The notes beneath the pieces were generated by a model that saw nothing but the letters and a program-made list of their open reading frames with translations, ran no database searches and had not been told where the DNA came from. From Pseudomonas sp. B6002 (GTDB lineage Bacteria; Pseudomonadota; Gammaproteobacteria; Pseudomonadales; Pseudomonadaceae), in contig NZ_JACAOY010000010.1 in assembly GCF_013385985.1 (NCBI RefSeq), positions 1-64,000 of the forward strand: a stretch of DNA of 64,000 nucleotides, written 5' to 3'. A program made the translations under genes and the position numbers. Positions 42,248 through 52,621 of this stretch are shown here, piece by piece. The stretch's first letter is position 1, and the number at the start of each line of letters is the position of its first letter.

Positions 42248-43809
42248 CCGCCAAAAAAGAGCAAAAGCGCCAACCGATCTCGACCGGGTCCGAGTGGACC
42301 TTCGAGTTGATCCAGGCCTACGACCGGGAAATCAGCCGCATCGCGGCGGGTTATGCCCTGGACACCTACCCCAACCAGATCGAAGTGATCACCGCCGAAC
42401 AGATGATGGATGCCTACGCTTCCGTCGGCATGCCCTTGGGCTATCACCACTGGTCCTACGGTAAACACTTCCTCAGCACAGAGAAGTCCTACAGCCGCGG
42501 CCAAATGGGCCTGGCCTACGAGATCGTGATCAATTCCGACCCGTGCATCGCCTACCTGATGGAAGAAAACACCATCTGCATGCAGGCGCTGGTGGTGGCC
42601 CATGCCTGCTACGGGCATAACAGCTTCTTCAAGGGCAACTACCTGTTCCGCACCTGGACCGATGCCAGCTCGATCATCGACTACCTCGTGTTCGCCAAGC
42701 AGTACATCATGCAATGCGAGGAGCGCCACGGTATTGACGCAGTGGAAGACCTGCTCGACTCCTGTCATGCCCTGATGAACTACGGCGTGGACCGCTACAA
42801 ACGCCCTTACCCGATCTCTGCCGAGGAAGAACGCCTGCGCCAGAAGGAGCGCGAGGAACACCTGCAGAAACAGATCAACGACCTATGGCGCACCATTCCT
42901 AAAAAGACCGGGAAAAACAGCGACAAGGACAATGCACGCTTCCCCGCCGAGCCTCAGGAAAACATCCTGTATTTCCTGGAAAAACACGCGCCGCTGCTTG
43001 AACCTTGGCAACGAGAAATCGTGCGCATCGTGCGCAAGATCGCCCAGTATTTTTATCCACAGCGCCAGACTCAGGTGATGAACGAAGGCTGGGCGACGTT
43101 TTGGCACTACACGCTGATGAACGACCTGTACGACGAAGGCCTCGTGACCGACGGTTTCATGATGGAGTTCCTGACGTCCCACACCAGCGTGGTGTTCCAG
43201 CCGGGCTTCGACAGCCCTTACTACAGCGGCATCAACCCGTACGCACTGGGCTTTGCCATGTACCGGGATATCCGGCGCATGTGTGAACACCCCACCGAGG
43301 AAGACCGCCGCTGGTTCCCGGAAATCGCCGGCAGCGACTGGTTGTCGACCATCAAGTTCGCCATGAGCAGCTTCAAGGACGAGAGCTTTATCCTGCAGTA
43401 CCTGTCACCCCAGGTGATTCGCGACCTCAAGCTGTTCAGCATTCTTGATGACGACCTCAAGGATGACTTGGTGGTGCCCGCGATCCACGACGAACCCGGC
43501 TACCGCACCATCCGTGAAACCCTGGCGGCGCAATACAACCTGGGTAACCGCGAGCCCAACGTGCAAATCTACAGCATCGACGTGCGCGGCGACCGCTCGC
43601 TGACCCTGCGTCACCAGCAGCACGACCGCAAACCCTTGGGCGAATCCACCGAGGAGGTACTCAAGCACCTGCATCGGCTATGGGGCTTTGATATCCACCT
43701 GGAAACCCTGCAGGGCGATCAAGTGATGAAAACCCATCACGTGCCACCCCGCACCGATCACAACGACAACGACTACGGCCGCCTGGACCTGGCCGTCGTT
43801 CACCTCTGA
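42244..43809 (+). CDS. SpoVR family protein (YcgB)
   Basis: 521-aa cytoplasmic protein of the SpoVR family, named for a B. subtilis gene needed for spore cortex formation but widespread in non-sporing bacteria. It has the family stretches [17 protein letters not shown] and [10 protein letters not shown]. No enzymatic activity is established. It overlaps yeaH (ATGA), forming a prkA-yeaH-spoVR operon that acts as a module in stress physiology. Confidence 0.9.
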   Translation: MTAKKEQKRQPISTGSEWTFELIQAYDREISRIAAGYALDTYPNQIEVITAEQMMDAYASVGMPLGYHHWSYGKHFLSTEKSYSRGQMGLAYEIVINSDPCIAYLMEENTICMQALVVAHACYGHNSFFKGNYLFRTWTDASSIIDYLVFAKQYIMQCEERHGIDAVEDLLDSCHALMNYGVDRYKRPYPISAEEERLRQKEREEHLQKQINDLWRTIPKKTGKNSDKDNARFPAEPQENILYFLEKHAPLLEPWQREIVRIVRKIAQYFYPQRQTQVMNEGWATFWHYTLMNDLYDEGLVTDGFMMEFLTSHTSVVFQPGFDSPYYSGINPYALGFAMYRDIRRMCEHPTEEDRRWFPEIAGSDWLSTIKFAMSSFKDESFILQYLSPQVIRDLKLFSILDDDLKDDLVVPAIHDEPGYRTIRETLAAQYNLGNREPNVQIYSIDVRGDRSLTLRHQQHDRKPLGESTEEVLKHLHRLWGFDIHLETLQGDQVMKTHHVPPRTDHNDNDYGRLDLAVVHL

Positions 43810-43815
43810 AACAGC

Positions 43816-43871
43816 AAAGCCTCCATTGGCCAGGCACAGGCGGTATCCTGTGCCGCTAATGGAGGCTTTTT
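43816..43871 (+). terminator. Long-stem terminator overlapping the cca ribosome-binding site
   Basis: AAAGCCTCCATT (43816-43827) pairs with AATGGAGGCTTT. An inner stem GGCACAGG / CCTGTGCC has a 6-nt loop, and TTTTTC follows. The hairpin should end the spoVR transcript. Its 3' arm contains GGAGG (43861-43865), the only good Shine-Dalgarno for cca, 7 nt before the ATG. Confidence 0.8.
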
Positions 43872-43872
43872 C

Positions 43873-45102
43873 ATGAAAATCTACAAAGTCGGTGGCGCCG
43901 TACGTGACCGCCTGCTGGGCATCAAGGTCACCGATATCGACCGCGTTGTTGTGGGCGCGACGGCCGAAGAGATGCTCGCCAAGGGCTACAAGCCGGTCGG
44001 CGCTGACTTCCCGGTGTTCCTGGACCCGAAGAACGGCGAGGAATACGCCCTCGCCCGTACCGAACGCAAGAGCGGCCGGGGTTACGGTGGCTTCATATTC
44101 CACGCCAGCCCGGAAGTGACGCTGGAAGAAGACTTGATTCGCCGCGACCTGACCATCAACGCAATGGCGGAAGATGATGACGGTAACTTGACCGACCCGT
44201 ATCACGGCCAGAGCGATCTTGAAGCGCGCATCTTGCGTCACGTTTCCCCCGCGTTCGCCGAAGATCCGCTACGAGTGTTGCGCGTGGCCCGTTTTGCCGC
44301 GCGCTACGCCCACCTTGGTTTTACCGTCGCGCCGGATACCCTGGCGTTGATGCGTCAACTAAGCGAGTCCGGCGAACTTGAGTCGCTGACACCCGAGCGC
44401 AGCTGGAAGGAAATCTCCCGCGCCCTGCTGGAAGATCTGCCACAGGTGTTTATCCAGGTACTGCGTGACTGCGGCGCGCTAAAAATCCTGATGCCAGAAG
44501 TGGATGCGCTGTTTGGCGTGCCACAGCCCGAAGCCCATCATCCGGAAATAGACACCGGCGTGCATACGCTGAGCGTGCTGGAGCAAGCGGCTCTGCATAA
44601 ACAACCACTGACCGTACGCTGGGCCTGCCTGCTGCATGACGTGGGCAAAGGCCTGACACCTGTGGATAAGTTGCCGCAGCATATTGCCCATGAACACACG
44701 GGGTTGAAGCTGATCAAGGCGGTCAACGAACGCTTCAAAGTACCAAGGGATTGCCAGGAACTGGCGCTGCTGGTGGGCCAATATCACACCCATGGCCATA
44801 GAGCCTTGGAGCTGAGGGCCTCGACGTTGCTGGAGTTGCTGCAGAGTTTTGACGTATACCGTCGGCCGCAGCGCTTTGAGGAGTTTGTGGTGGCGTGCGA
44901 GATGGATGCGCGGGGCCGCAAGGGGCTTGAGCAACGCAGTTATCCACAAGCGGATTATTTGCGTGGGGCGGCGCAGGCTGCCCGCGAAGTCGCCGTTGCG
45001 CCACTGCTGGAGAAAGGTTTCAAAGGCCCGGAATTGGGCGAGGCGCTGAAGCGCGAAAGGCTCAAGGCACTAAAAATCTACAAGGAACACCACGCCCTGT
45101 AG
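43873..45102 (+). CDS. cca: Multifunctional CCA-adding tRNA nucleotidyltransferase
   Basis: Adds or repairs the 3' CCA of tRNAs without a template. The 409-aa class II enzyme begins with [12 protein letters not shown] and the catalytic DIDRVV. It also has a C-terminal HD domain (H255-D256 in CLLHDVGKG), giving the phosphatase and phosphodiesterase activities of the gammaproteobacterial form. The GGAGG site before the ATG is buried in a terminator stem, and the TAG stop falls inside a REP unit (see findings). Confidence 0.95.
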   Translation: MKIYKVGGAVRDRLLGIKVTDIDRVVVGATAEEMLAKGYKPVGADFPVFLDPKNGEEYALARTERKSGRGYGGFIFHASPEVTLEEDLIRRDLTINAMAEDDDGNLTDPYHGQSDLEARILRHVSPAFAEDPLRVLRVARFAARYAHLGFTVAPDTLALMRQLSESGELESLTPERSWKEISRALLEDLPQVFIQVLRDCGALKILMPEVDALFGVPQPEAHHPEIDTGVHTLSVLEQAALHKQPLTVRWACLLHDVGKGLTPVDKLPQHIAHEHTGLKLIKAVNERFKVPRDCQELALLVGQYHTHGHRALELRASTLLELLQSFDVYRRPQRFEEFVVACEMDARGRKGLEQRSYPQADYLRGAAQAAREVAVAPLLEKGFKGPELGEALKRERLKALKIYKEHHAL

Positions 45103-45164
45103 GAGTCCGGCTTGCCGGCGATAGCGTCCGCAGGATTGCCATCGCCGGCAAGCCGGCTCCTACA
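45098..45164. repeat. REPIN overlapping both cca and folK stop codons
   Basis: A compact inverted pair of GCCGGC-type REP units. The left arm has one extra T (GGAGTCCGGCTTGCCGGCGA). The TGTAG at its left edge gives the cca stop, and the CTACA at its right edge gives the folK stop on the other strand. Confidence 0.88.
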
Positions 45165-45699
45165 AGGGTGCGTTTGGCGCAGAGATCAGGGGGATCGGGG
45201 TCAGTTGTTGGCCCTGCCATTCGAACGCGACTGGCGCCAGCACCTGGTTGATTTGCGCATCCCGCCACAGTTCGGCCAGGGTTTTGCCCGCTTCCGGGTG
45301 GACGCGTTCCGGCGCCATCAACGACAACGGCCACAGCACAAAGGCGTTTTTCAGGATTTCGGCACGGGGCAGGATCAGGCCGTCGAAATTGCCCACCAAA
45401 TCGCCGTACAGCAATACGTCGATATCCAGCGGCAAGCCTTTGCGATCCGGCGCATAGCGGCCGTTGTCGGCCTCGATGAATTTCAACCGGCGATCCAGCT
45501 CCATCAACGGCAGGTCGGTGTAGGCCGACACCACCAAGTTGAAGAACGGCCCGCTTTTGATGCCCACCGGCTGGCTTTCAAACACCGCCGAACAGCGTAC
45601 ATCCGTCAAGAAGCTCGCCAACGCATCAAGGCCGGCGCAAAGGTGAGACTCACGCTCGATGTTGCTGCCAAGGCCAAGGTAAACCTGAGTTAGCGACAT
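45160..45699 (-). CDS. folK: 2-amino-4-hydroxy-6-hydroxymethyldihydropteridine pyrophosphokinase
   Basis: Transfers pyrophosphate from ATP to the pterin in folate synthesis. The 179-aa protein starts [17 protein letters not shown] and has the magnesium-binding pair in LPLDIDVLLYGD. Its start overlaps the end of folB by 10 bp, so the two consecutive folate genes are coupled. The C-terminus ends in a REP unit and may be slightly altered by it. Confidence 0.93.
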   Translation of the reverse strand: MSLTQVYLGLGSNIERESHLCAGLDALASFLTDVRCSAVFESQPVGIKSGPFFNLVVSAYTDLPLMELDRRLKFIEADNGRYAPDRKGLPLDIDVLLYGDLVGNFDGLILPRAEILKNAFVLWPLSLMAPERVHPEAGKTLAELWRDAQINQVLAPVAFEWQGQQLTPIPLISAPNAPL

Positions 45700-46043
45700 C
45701 CGCGCTCGATCTCCACGCCCACGCCTCTGGCAGCCGGAACGGCCCCCGGCTTGGTCAACTTGAGGTGCAGCCAGGGAATCTGGAATTCACTCATCAGCAC
45801 TTCGGCCAGGCGTTCGGCGAAGGTTTCTACCAATTGGAACTGGGATTGCTCGGCAAAGGCCTGGATACGCGCGGACACGCTGGCGTAATCCAGGGCCAGG
45901 GTCAGGTCGTCACCGGCAGCGGCCGGGCGGTTGTCCCAGGCGAAACTCAGGTCCAGGCGCAGGCATTGCTTGATGCCGCGCTCCCAGTCGTAGGCCCCGA
46001 TCACGGTGTCGACTTCCAGGCCTTCGATAAACACTCTGTCCAA
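45690..46043 (-). CDS. folB: Dihydroneopterin aldolase
   Basis: Cleaves 7,8-dihydroneopterin to the hydroxymethyl pterin that FolK uses next. The 117-aa protein begins [20 protein letters not shown], typical of the family, with a downstream catalytic-type Lys in [12 protein letters not shown] choose a TTG start (46043), because the upstream ATG (46067) adds a Cys-rich octapeptide that the family lacks. GGAG precedes the TTG at rather long spacing. Confidence 0.9.
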   Translation of the reverse strand: MDRVFIEGLEVDTVIGAYDWERGIKQCLRLDLSFAWDNRPAAAGDDLTLALDYASVSARIQAFAEQSQFQLVETFAERLAEVLMSEFQIPWLHLKLTKPGAVPAARGVGVEIERGCR

Positions 46044-46117
46044 GCACTCTTCTCCGCAGCACGACAAGGGCGCGATGCCCCGTTAGAATCAGGGCGTCCT
46101 CGCCCGGAATAGTTAGC

Positions 46118-46687
46118 ATGTTTTGGTCACTGGCGATTCTCGCCTACCTGCTCGGCTCGCTGTCCTTCGCCATTTTGCTCAGCCGCCTGACGGGAAATCC
46201 CGACCCGCGAATGAGTGGCTCAGGCAATGCCGGCGCCACCAATATGTTGCGCCTGGCCGGCAAGAAGCTCGCGGTGCTGACTCTGCTCGGCGACCTGTGC
46301 AAGGGCTTGTTGCCCGTGCTGATCGCCCACCTCGCCGGCCTTACCCTGCAACAGCAAGCCTGGATTGGCGTGTGCGCCGTCCTGGGCCATCTGTTTCCGC
46401 TGTACTTCCGCTTTCGCGGCGGCAAAGGTGTTGCGACGGCGGCCGGCATGTTGCTGGGGATCTACCCACCTGCCGCGTTGCTGGCCGTGCTCGCCTGGCT
46501 GCTGACGTTCTACCTGACCCGCACCAGCTCACTTGCCGCGTTGATCGCAACGCCCCTGACCCTGCCGCTACTGGCCTGGCAGGAACCTGCAGCGCTGTTG
46601 CCGATGAGCGTGCTGACACTGCTGATCGTCTGGCGCCACCGGGGCAATTTACGCGACCTGTTTGCCGGGCGCGAACGGCATTTTTAA
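46118..46687 (+). CDS. plsY: Acyl-phosphate:glycerol-3-phosphate acyltransferase
   Basis: Inner-membrane enzyme that uses acyl-phosphate to acylate glycerol-3-phosphate, the first step of phospholipid synthesis. The 189-aa protein has several hydrophobic helices and the three family motifs [11 protein letters not shown], a Gly-rich [13 protein letters not shown] and the later [10 protein letters not shown]. It is divergent from folB and convergent with tsaD. Confidence 0.95.
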   Translation: MFWSLAILAYLLGSLSFAILLSRLTGNPDPRMSGSGNAGATNMLRLAGKKLAVLTLLGDLCKGLLPVLIAHLAGLTLQQQAWIGVCAVLGHLFPLYFRFRGGKGVATAAGMLLGIYPPAALLAVLAWLLTFYLTRTSSLAALIATPLTLPLLAWQEPAALLPMSVLTLLIVWRHRGNLRDLFAGRERHF

Positions 46688-46720
46688 ATACCGTCGATGA
46701 ACCCGGCTCAGGCTGCCCCC

Positions 46721-47746
46721 TTACAACGGTGAAAGCTGCTCCATTGGCCAACGTGCCTGCACGCTGATCGCCAGGCTTTCATGCTGCCCGGCCTGCAGGC
46801 GCTGGCAACCGGCGTAGGCGATCATCGCGCCGTTATCGGTGCAGAACTCGGGGCGCGCGTAGAACACATCGCCCTTCATGTCGCCGAGCATTTTTTCCAG
46901 CGAAGCACGCAGGGCCTTGTTGGCACTGACGCCGCCCGCAATCACCAGGCGCTTCATGCCCGCCTGCTTAAGAGCGCGCTTGCACTTGATGGTCAAAGTC
47001 TCCACCACGGCCTGCTGGAACGCCAGCGCGATGTCGCAACGGGCTTGCTCGCTGTCGTCCCCGGCGCTGACGCTCTGCTGCCAGGTGTTCAATGCAGAGG
47101 TTTTCAAACCGCTGAAGCTGAACATCAGGCCCGGGCGATCGCACATCGGACGCGGGAAGGTATAGCGGCCGGCAACGCCTTTTTCGGCGAGTCGGGCGAT
47201 TTCCGGGCCACCGGGATAATTGAGGCCCATCATCTTCGCGGTTTTGTCGAAGGCTTCGCCGGCTGCGTCATCCAGGGATTCACCCAAGAGGGTGTATTGG
47301 CCGATGCCATCCACCTGAACGAGCTGCGTATGGCCGCCGGAAACCAACAAAGCGACGAACGGGAACTCAGGCGGTGTTTTTTCCAGCATGGGCGCCAGTA
47401 AATGGCCTTCCATGTGGTGCACGCCGAGGGCCGGAATGCCCCAGGCAAACGCCAGGGCCTGGGCGCAAGAGGCCCCAACCAGCAGGGCTCCGACCAATCC
47501 GGGGCCTGCGGTGTAGGCAATCGCGTCGATCTCGGTCGGCACGCAGCCGGCTTCATCCAGCACCTGGCGAATCAACGGCAGCATGCGCTTGACGTGATCA
47601 CGGCTGGCCAGCTCCGGCACCACACCGCCGTAAGCGCGGTGGAGGTCGATCTGACTGAACAGTGCGTCGGCCAAGAGCCCGCGTTCACTGTCGTAAAGTG
47701 CGACACCGGTTTCGTCGCAGGAGGTTTCAAGTCCCAGTACTAGCAT
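46721..47746 (-). CDS. tsaD: tRNA t6A37 threonylcarbamoyltransferase TsaD
   Basis: Transfers the threonylcarbamoyl group to A37 of ANN-decoding tRNAs together with TsaB and TsaE. The 341-aa protein has the ASKHA-fold start [11 protein letters not shown] and the metal-binding HMEGH (H111, H115). The conserved neighbourhood with divergent rpsU-dnaG-rpoD matches many gammaproteobacteria. Confidence 0.97.
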   Translation of the reverse strand: MLVLGLETSCDETGVALYDSERGLLADALFSQIDLHRAYGGVVPELASRDHVKRMLPLIRQVLDEAGCVPTEIDAIAYTAGPGLVGALLVGASCAQALAFAWGIPALGVHHMEGHLLAPMLEKTPPEFPFVALLVSGGHTQLVQVDGIGQYTLLGESLDDAAGEAFDKTAKMMGLNYPGGPEIARLAEKGVAGRYTFPRPMCDRPGLMFSFSGLKTSALNTWQQSVSAGDDSEQARCDIALAFQQAVVETLTIKCKRALKQAGMKRLVIAGGVSANKALRASLEKMLGDMKGDVFYARPEFCTDNGAMIAYAGCQRLQAGQHESLAISVQARWPMEQLSPL

Positions 47747-47833
47747 GGGTTTGCGCCTTGTAGAGGCTGAATTCGAAGGCGCGCATAATAGTCGCCACTC
47801 CCCCTCCCGACTAGCGGTTTTCGATCAGAGGCT

Positions 47834-47862
47834 TTGCATTCCGGGCAATGAGGGGTTAACAT
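47834..47862 (+). promoter_or_regulatory. Candidate sigma-70 promoter of the rpsU-dnaG-rpoD operon
   Basis: TTGCAT and TAACAT are separated by 17 bp, 87 nt upstream of the rpsU ATG in the divergent gap with tsaD. It is the best-spaced pair in that gap and matches where the macromolecular-synthesis operon promoter should be. Confidence 0.4.
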
Positions 47863-47948
47863 CCGCAACCCTTAAAAACCGACGACCTCAGCCGCGAATT
47901 TTTTGCGACGAGAACGTTGATCCCGGTAATGAAAGAAGGTAGCTCTGG

Positions 47949-48164
47949 ATGCCAGCCGTCAAAGTTAAAGAGAACGAACCCTTCGACGTAGCTCTGCGTC
48001 GTTTCAAGCGCTCCTGCGAAAAAGCCGGTGTACTGGCTGAAGTTCGTAGCCGCGAATTTTACGAGAAGCCAACTTCTGAGCGTAAGCGTAAAGCAGCAGC
48101 CGCTGTTAAGCGCCACGCCAAGAAAGTTCAGCGCGAACAGCGCCGCGCCGTTCGTCTGTACTAA
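47949..48164 (+). CDS. rpsU: 30S ribosomal protein S21
   Basis: Small basic ribosomal protein of 71 aa near the anti-Shine-Dalgarno region of 16S rRNA. The start [20 protein letters not shown] and a Lys/Arg-rich tail are diagnostic. It is the first gene of the operon that couples translation (rpsU), replication (dnaG) and transcription (rpoD). Confidence 0.98.
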
Positions 48165-48194
48165 TACACAGACGTTCGTAGCAAGCTTCTGCCA

Positions 48195-48215
48195 AGCCCG
48201 GCCCTCAGCCGGGCT
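48195..48215 (+). other. Hairpin after rpsU (possible attenuator)
   Basis: AGCCCGGC / GCCGGGCT with a 5-nt loop starts 30 nt beyond the rpsU stop, without a T-run. In E. coli a terminator and processing site between rpsU and dnaG lower dnaG expression. This hairpin may do the same. Confidence 0.5.
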
Positions 48216-48608
48216 AATGGCATTTGCGGATATCGCTTGATGCTTCACTGTTGACGCCGCACATGCGACCGAGACAACTGCTTCACACGTCAGGACTGGC
48301 TCTTTTGCCAGCGGTGCACGTCTCTTCTGACGAGCCTATCAAGGCTACTGACGAGCACACTTATTCTTCAAACAGACGATCAACTGTATCGACTGTGCCC
48401 GACGATGAGCTTCCGAGGCCGCATTGGCCAAGACCGGACGCCGGGGCAACATTTCCATGCCAAAAACCTGATTGAAACTAACGTCAGTGAATGAACGGCA
48501 GATACACTTCCTGAATGCCCAAGCAGACAACTGATGATCGAGCCACGCAATACGCGCGCTTGAGCATTTGATGGGCCCTCATTGACACGCAGTGATGACG
48601 AGAACGCC
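48216..48608 (+). other. Long rpsU-dnaG intergenic region
   Basis: About 390 nt with no recognisable gene. An 83-codon frame at 48224-48475 has no family resemblance, no ribosome site and unlikely composition. PAO1 has a GatB/YqeY-family gene (PA0578) at this place. It is not present here in any frame. A dnaG promoter or RNA-processing sites may be located here. Confidence 0.5.
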
Positions 48609-50582
48609 ATGGCCGGGCTGATTCCCCAGAGCTTTATTGACGACCTTCTGAACCGCACCGACATCGTCGATGTTGTCAGCTCGCGCGTGCAACTGAAAAA
48701 AGCCGGCAAGAACTACACCGCCTGCTGCCCGTTCCATAAAGAAAAGACCCCATCGTTCAGCGTCAGCCCCGACAAGCAGTTCTATTACTGCTTCGGCTGC
48801 GGCGCAGGCGGCAACGCCTTGGGCTTTCTCATGGACCACGACAACCTGGACTTCCCCCAGGCGATCGAGGACCTGGCAAAAGCCGCCGGCATGGAAGTCC
48901 CTCGCGAAGAAAGCGGGCGCTCGCACAAACCGCGCCAGCCAACCGATTCGCCGCTGTACCCGCTGCTGACCGCCGCCGCCGACTTTTACCGTCAGGCGCT
49001 TAAAAGCCACCCGCAGCGCAAGGCCGCCGTCGACTACCTGAAAGGGCGCGGCCTTACCGGTGAAATCGCCCGCGACTTTGGCCTGGGGTTTGCCCCGCCC
49101 GGCTGGGACAACCTGTACAAGCACTTGAGCAGTGACACCCTCCAGCAAAAAGCCATGATCGATGCCGGCCTGCTGGTGGAAAACGCCGAGACCGGCAAAC
49201 GCTATGACCGCTTCCGCGACCGCGTGATGTTCCCGATCCGCGACAGCCGGGGCCGCATCATCGCCTTTGGTGGCCGGGTACTGGGGGACGACAAACCCAA
49301 GTACCTGAACTCCCCGGAAACGCCGGTGTTCCACAAAGGCCAGGAACTCTACGGCCTGTTCGAAGCGCGCAAGAACAATCGCAACCTCGACGAGATCATC
49401 GTGGTTGAAGGCTATATGGACGTGATCGCGCTCGCCCAACAGGGCTTGCGCAATGCCGTCGCCACGCTGGGTACCGCGACCAGCGAAGAACACATGAAAC
49501 GCCTGTTTCGCGTGGTGCCCAGCGTGCTGTTCTGCTTCGACGGCGACCAGGCCGGCCGCAACGCTGCCTGGCGCGCCCTTGAGGCAACACTGTCGAGCCT
49601 GCAGGACGGGCGCCGCGCGCGCTTCCTGTTCCTGCCCGAAGGCGAAGACCCGGATACCCTGGTGCGCTCTGAAGGCACCGACGCGTTCCGTGCTCGTATC
49701 AATCAGCATGCACAACCGCTTGCAGACTATTTCTTCCAGCAACTGACCGAAGAAGCCGACCCGCGCTCCCTCGAAGGCAAGGCCCACATGGCCACCCTCG
49801 CGGCACCGCTGATCGACAAAGTCCCCGGCGCCAACCTGAAATCGCTGATGCGCATGCGCCTGCAGGAAATCACCGGGTTGAGCGGCGAAGCGGTCAGCCA
49901 GCTGGTGCACAGCGCACCACACGACGCACCGCCACCGGCCTACGACCCCGGCATGGATTACGACGCCATGCCGGACTATTCGGACTTCCACCAACCGCAG
50001 GAGGCCTATGCGCCCCAGCAGGAATGGACACCGAAGAAGCCCAGCGCCGGCGGCAAGAAATGGGACAAGAAACCCTGGAGCAAGAACGGCAAGCGTGGCG
50101 ACCGCGATGAGGCTTACGCACCGCGTACGCCCGTTGCCGTAGAAGCGCCTACACTGATCGCGCTGCGCACGCTCATCCATCACCCGCAACTGGCGGGCAA
50201 GGTTGAGAGCGCCGACCATTTCGCCAACGCGAGCAACACTTACGCCCAGGTACTGATCGCCTTGATCGAGGCGGTACAGAAAAATCCTAAGCTAAACTCA
50301 ATCCAGTTGATGGCGCGCTGGCACGGCACCGAACAAGGCCGGCTGTTGAAAGCACTCGCGGAAAAGGAATGGCTAATTGACGGCGAAAACCTTGAACAAC
50401 AGTTTTTAGACACCATTACTAGGTTATCCGCGGGTCAGCACACGCAGACCCTCGATGAACTCATCAAGAGAGCAAGGCAGCCGGGATTATCGGCTGAAGA
50501 GCAAATTCAGATAGCAAAACAGATGCGCGACCTCTTAAAACAGAATGTTTCCGCATCAAACCCGACCTCAGCTGGCGTGTGA
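48609..50582 (+). CDS. dnaG: DNA primase
   Basis: Synthesises RNA primers at the replication fork. The 657-aa protein has an N-terminal CHC2 zinc finger (C40, H43, C61, C64), a catalytic TOPRIM core (VVEGYMDVIAL, FDGDQAGR) and a C-terminal DnaB-binding domain after a Pro/Tyr-rich linker (about 440-510). The start at MAGLIPQSF fits the family, though the ribosome site is weak, as expected for a low-abundance protein. An ATG-less extension upstream is unsupported. Confidence 0.97.
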   Translation: MAGLIPQSFIDDLLNRTDIVDVVSSRVQLKKAGKNYTACCPFHKEKTPSFSVSPDKQFYYCFGCGAGGNALGFLMDHDNLDFPQAIEDLAKAAGMEVPREESGRSHKPRQPTDSPLYPLLTAAADFYRQALKSHPQRKAAVDYLKGRGLTGEIARDFGLGFAPPGWDNLYKHLSSDTLQQKAMIDAGLLVENAETGKRYDRFRDRVMFPIRDSRGRIIAFGGRVLGDDKPKYLNSPETPVFHKGQELYGLFEARKNNRNLDEIIVVEGYMDVIALAQQGLRNAVATLGTATSEEHMKRLFRVVPSVLFCFDGDQAGRNAAWRALEATLSSLQDGRRARFLFLPEGEDPDTLVRSEGTDAFRARINQHAQPLADYFFQQLTEEADPRSLEGKAHMATLAAPLIDKVPGANLKSLMRMRLQEITGLSGEAVSQLVHSAPHDAPPPAYDPGMDYDAMPDYSDFHQPQEAYAPQQEWTPKKPSAGGKKWDKKPWSKNGKRGDRDEAYAPRTPVAVEAPTLIALRTLIHHPQLAGKVESADHFANASNTYAQVLIALIEAVQKNPKLNSIQLMARWHGTEQGRLLKALAEKEWLIDGENLEQQFLDTITRLSAGQHTQTLDELIKRARQPGLSAEEQIQIAKQMRDLLKQNVSASNPTSAGV

Positions 50583-50596
50583 GGTCATAGCTCGGG

Positions 50597-50602
50597 TATA
50601 AT
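50597..50602 (+). promoter_or_regulatory. Candidate internal promoter -10 for rpoD
   Basis: A perfect TATAAT, preceded by GGG, lies 47 nt before the rpoD ATG, just after the dnaG stop. No clear -35 is visible at 17 bp. An internal rpoD promoter at this junction is common in this operon. Confidence 0.45.
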
Positions 50603-50649
50603 CCTCGGCTTGTTTTTTGCCCGCCAAGACCTTCAGTGGATAGGGTGTT

Positions 50650-52500
<1,851 letters not shown>

Positions 52501-52506
52501 TACCAG

Positions 52507-52537
52507 AACCCCCGGCCCAGGCCGGGGGTTTTGTTTT
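52507..52537 (+). terminator. rpoD terminator
   Basis: AACCCCCGGCC / GGCCGGGGGTT is followed by TTTTGTTTTG, directly after the rpoD stop codon. Confidence 0.9.
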
Positions 52538-52621
52538 GTATCGATAAAACCTTGCGCAACACCCCTCCCCCGCAATGCCCGTCTACACTCGAAACATTCC
52601 CCGTGCCATAACGAGACCGTT

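Noticed and set aside
48224-48475. 83-codon frame between rpsU and dnaG
   Set aside because: No ribosome site, no family resemblance and unusual composition. Not called as a gene.
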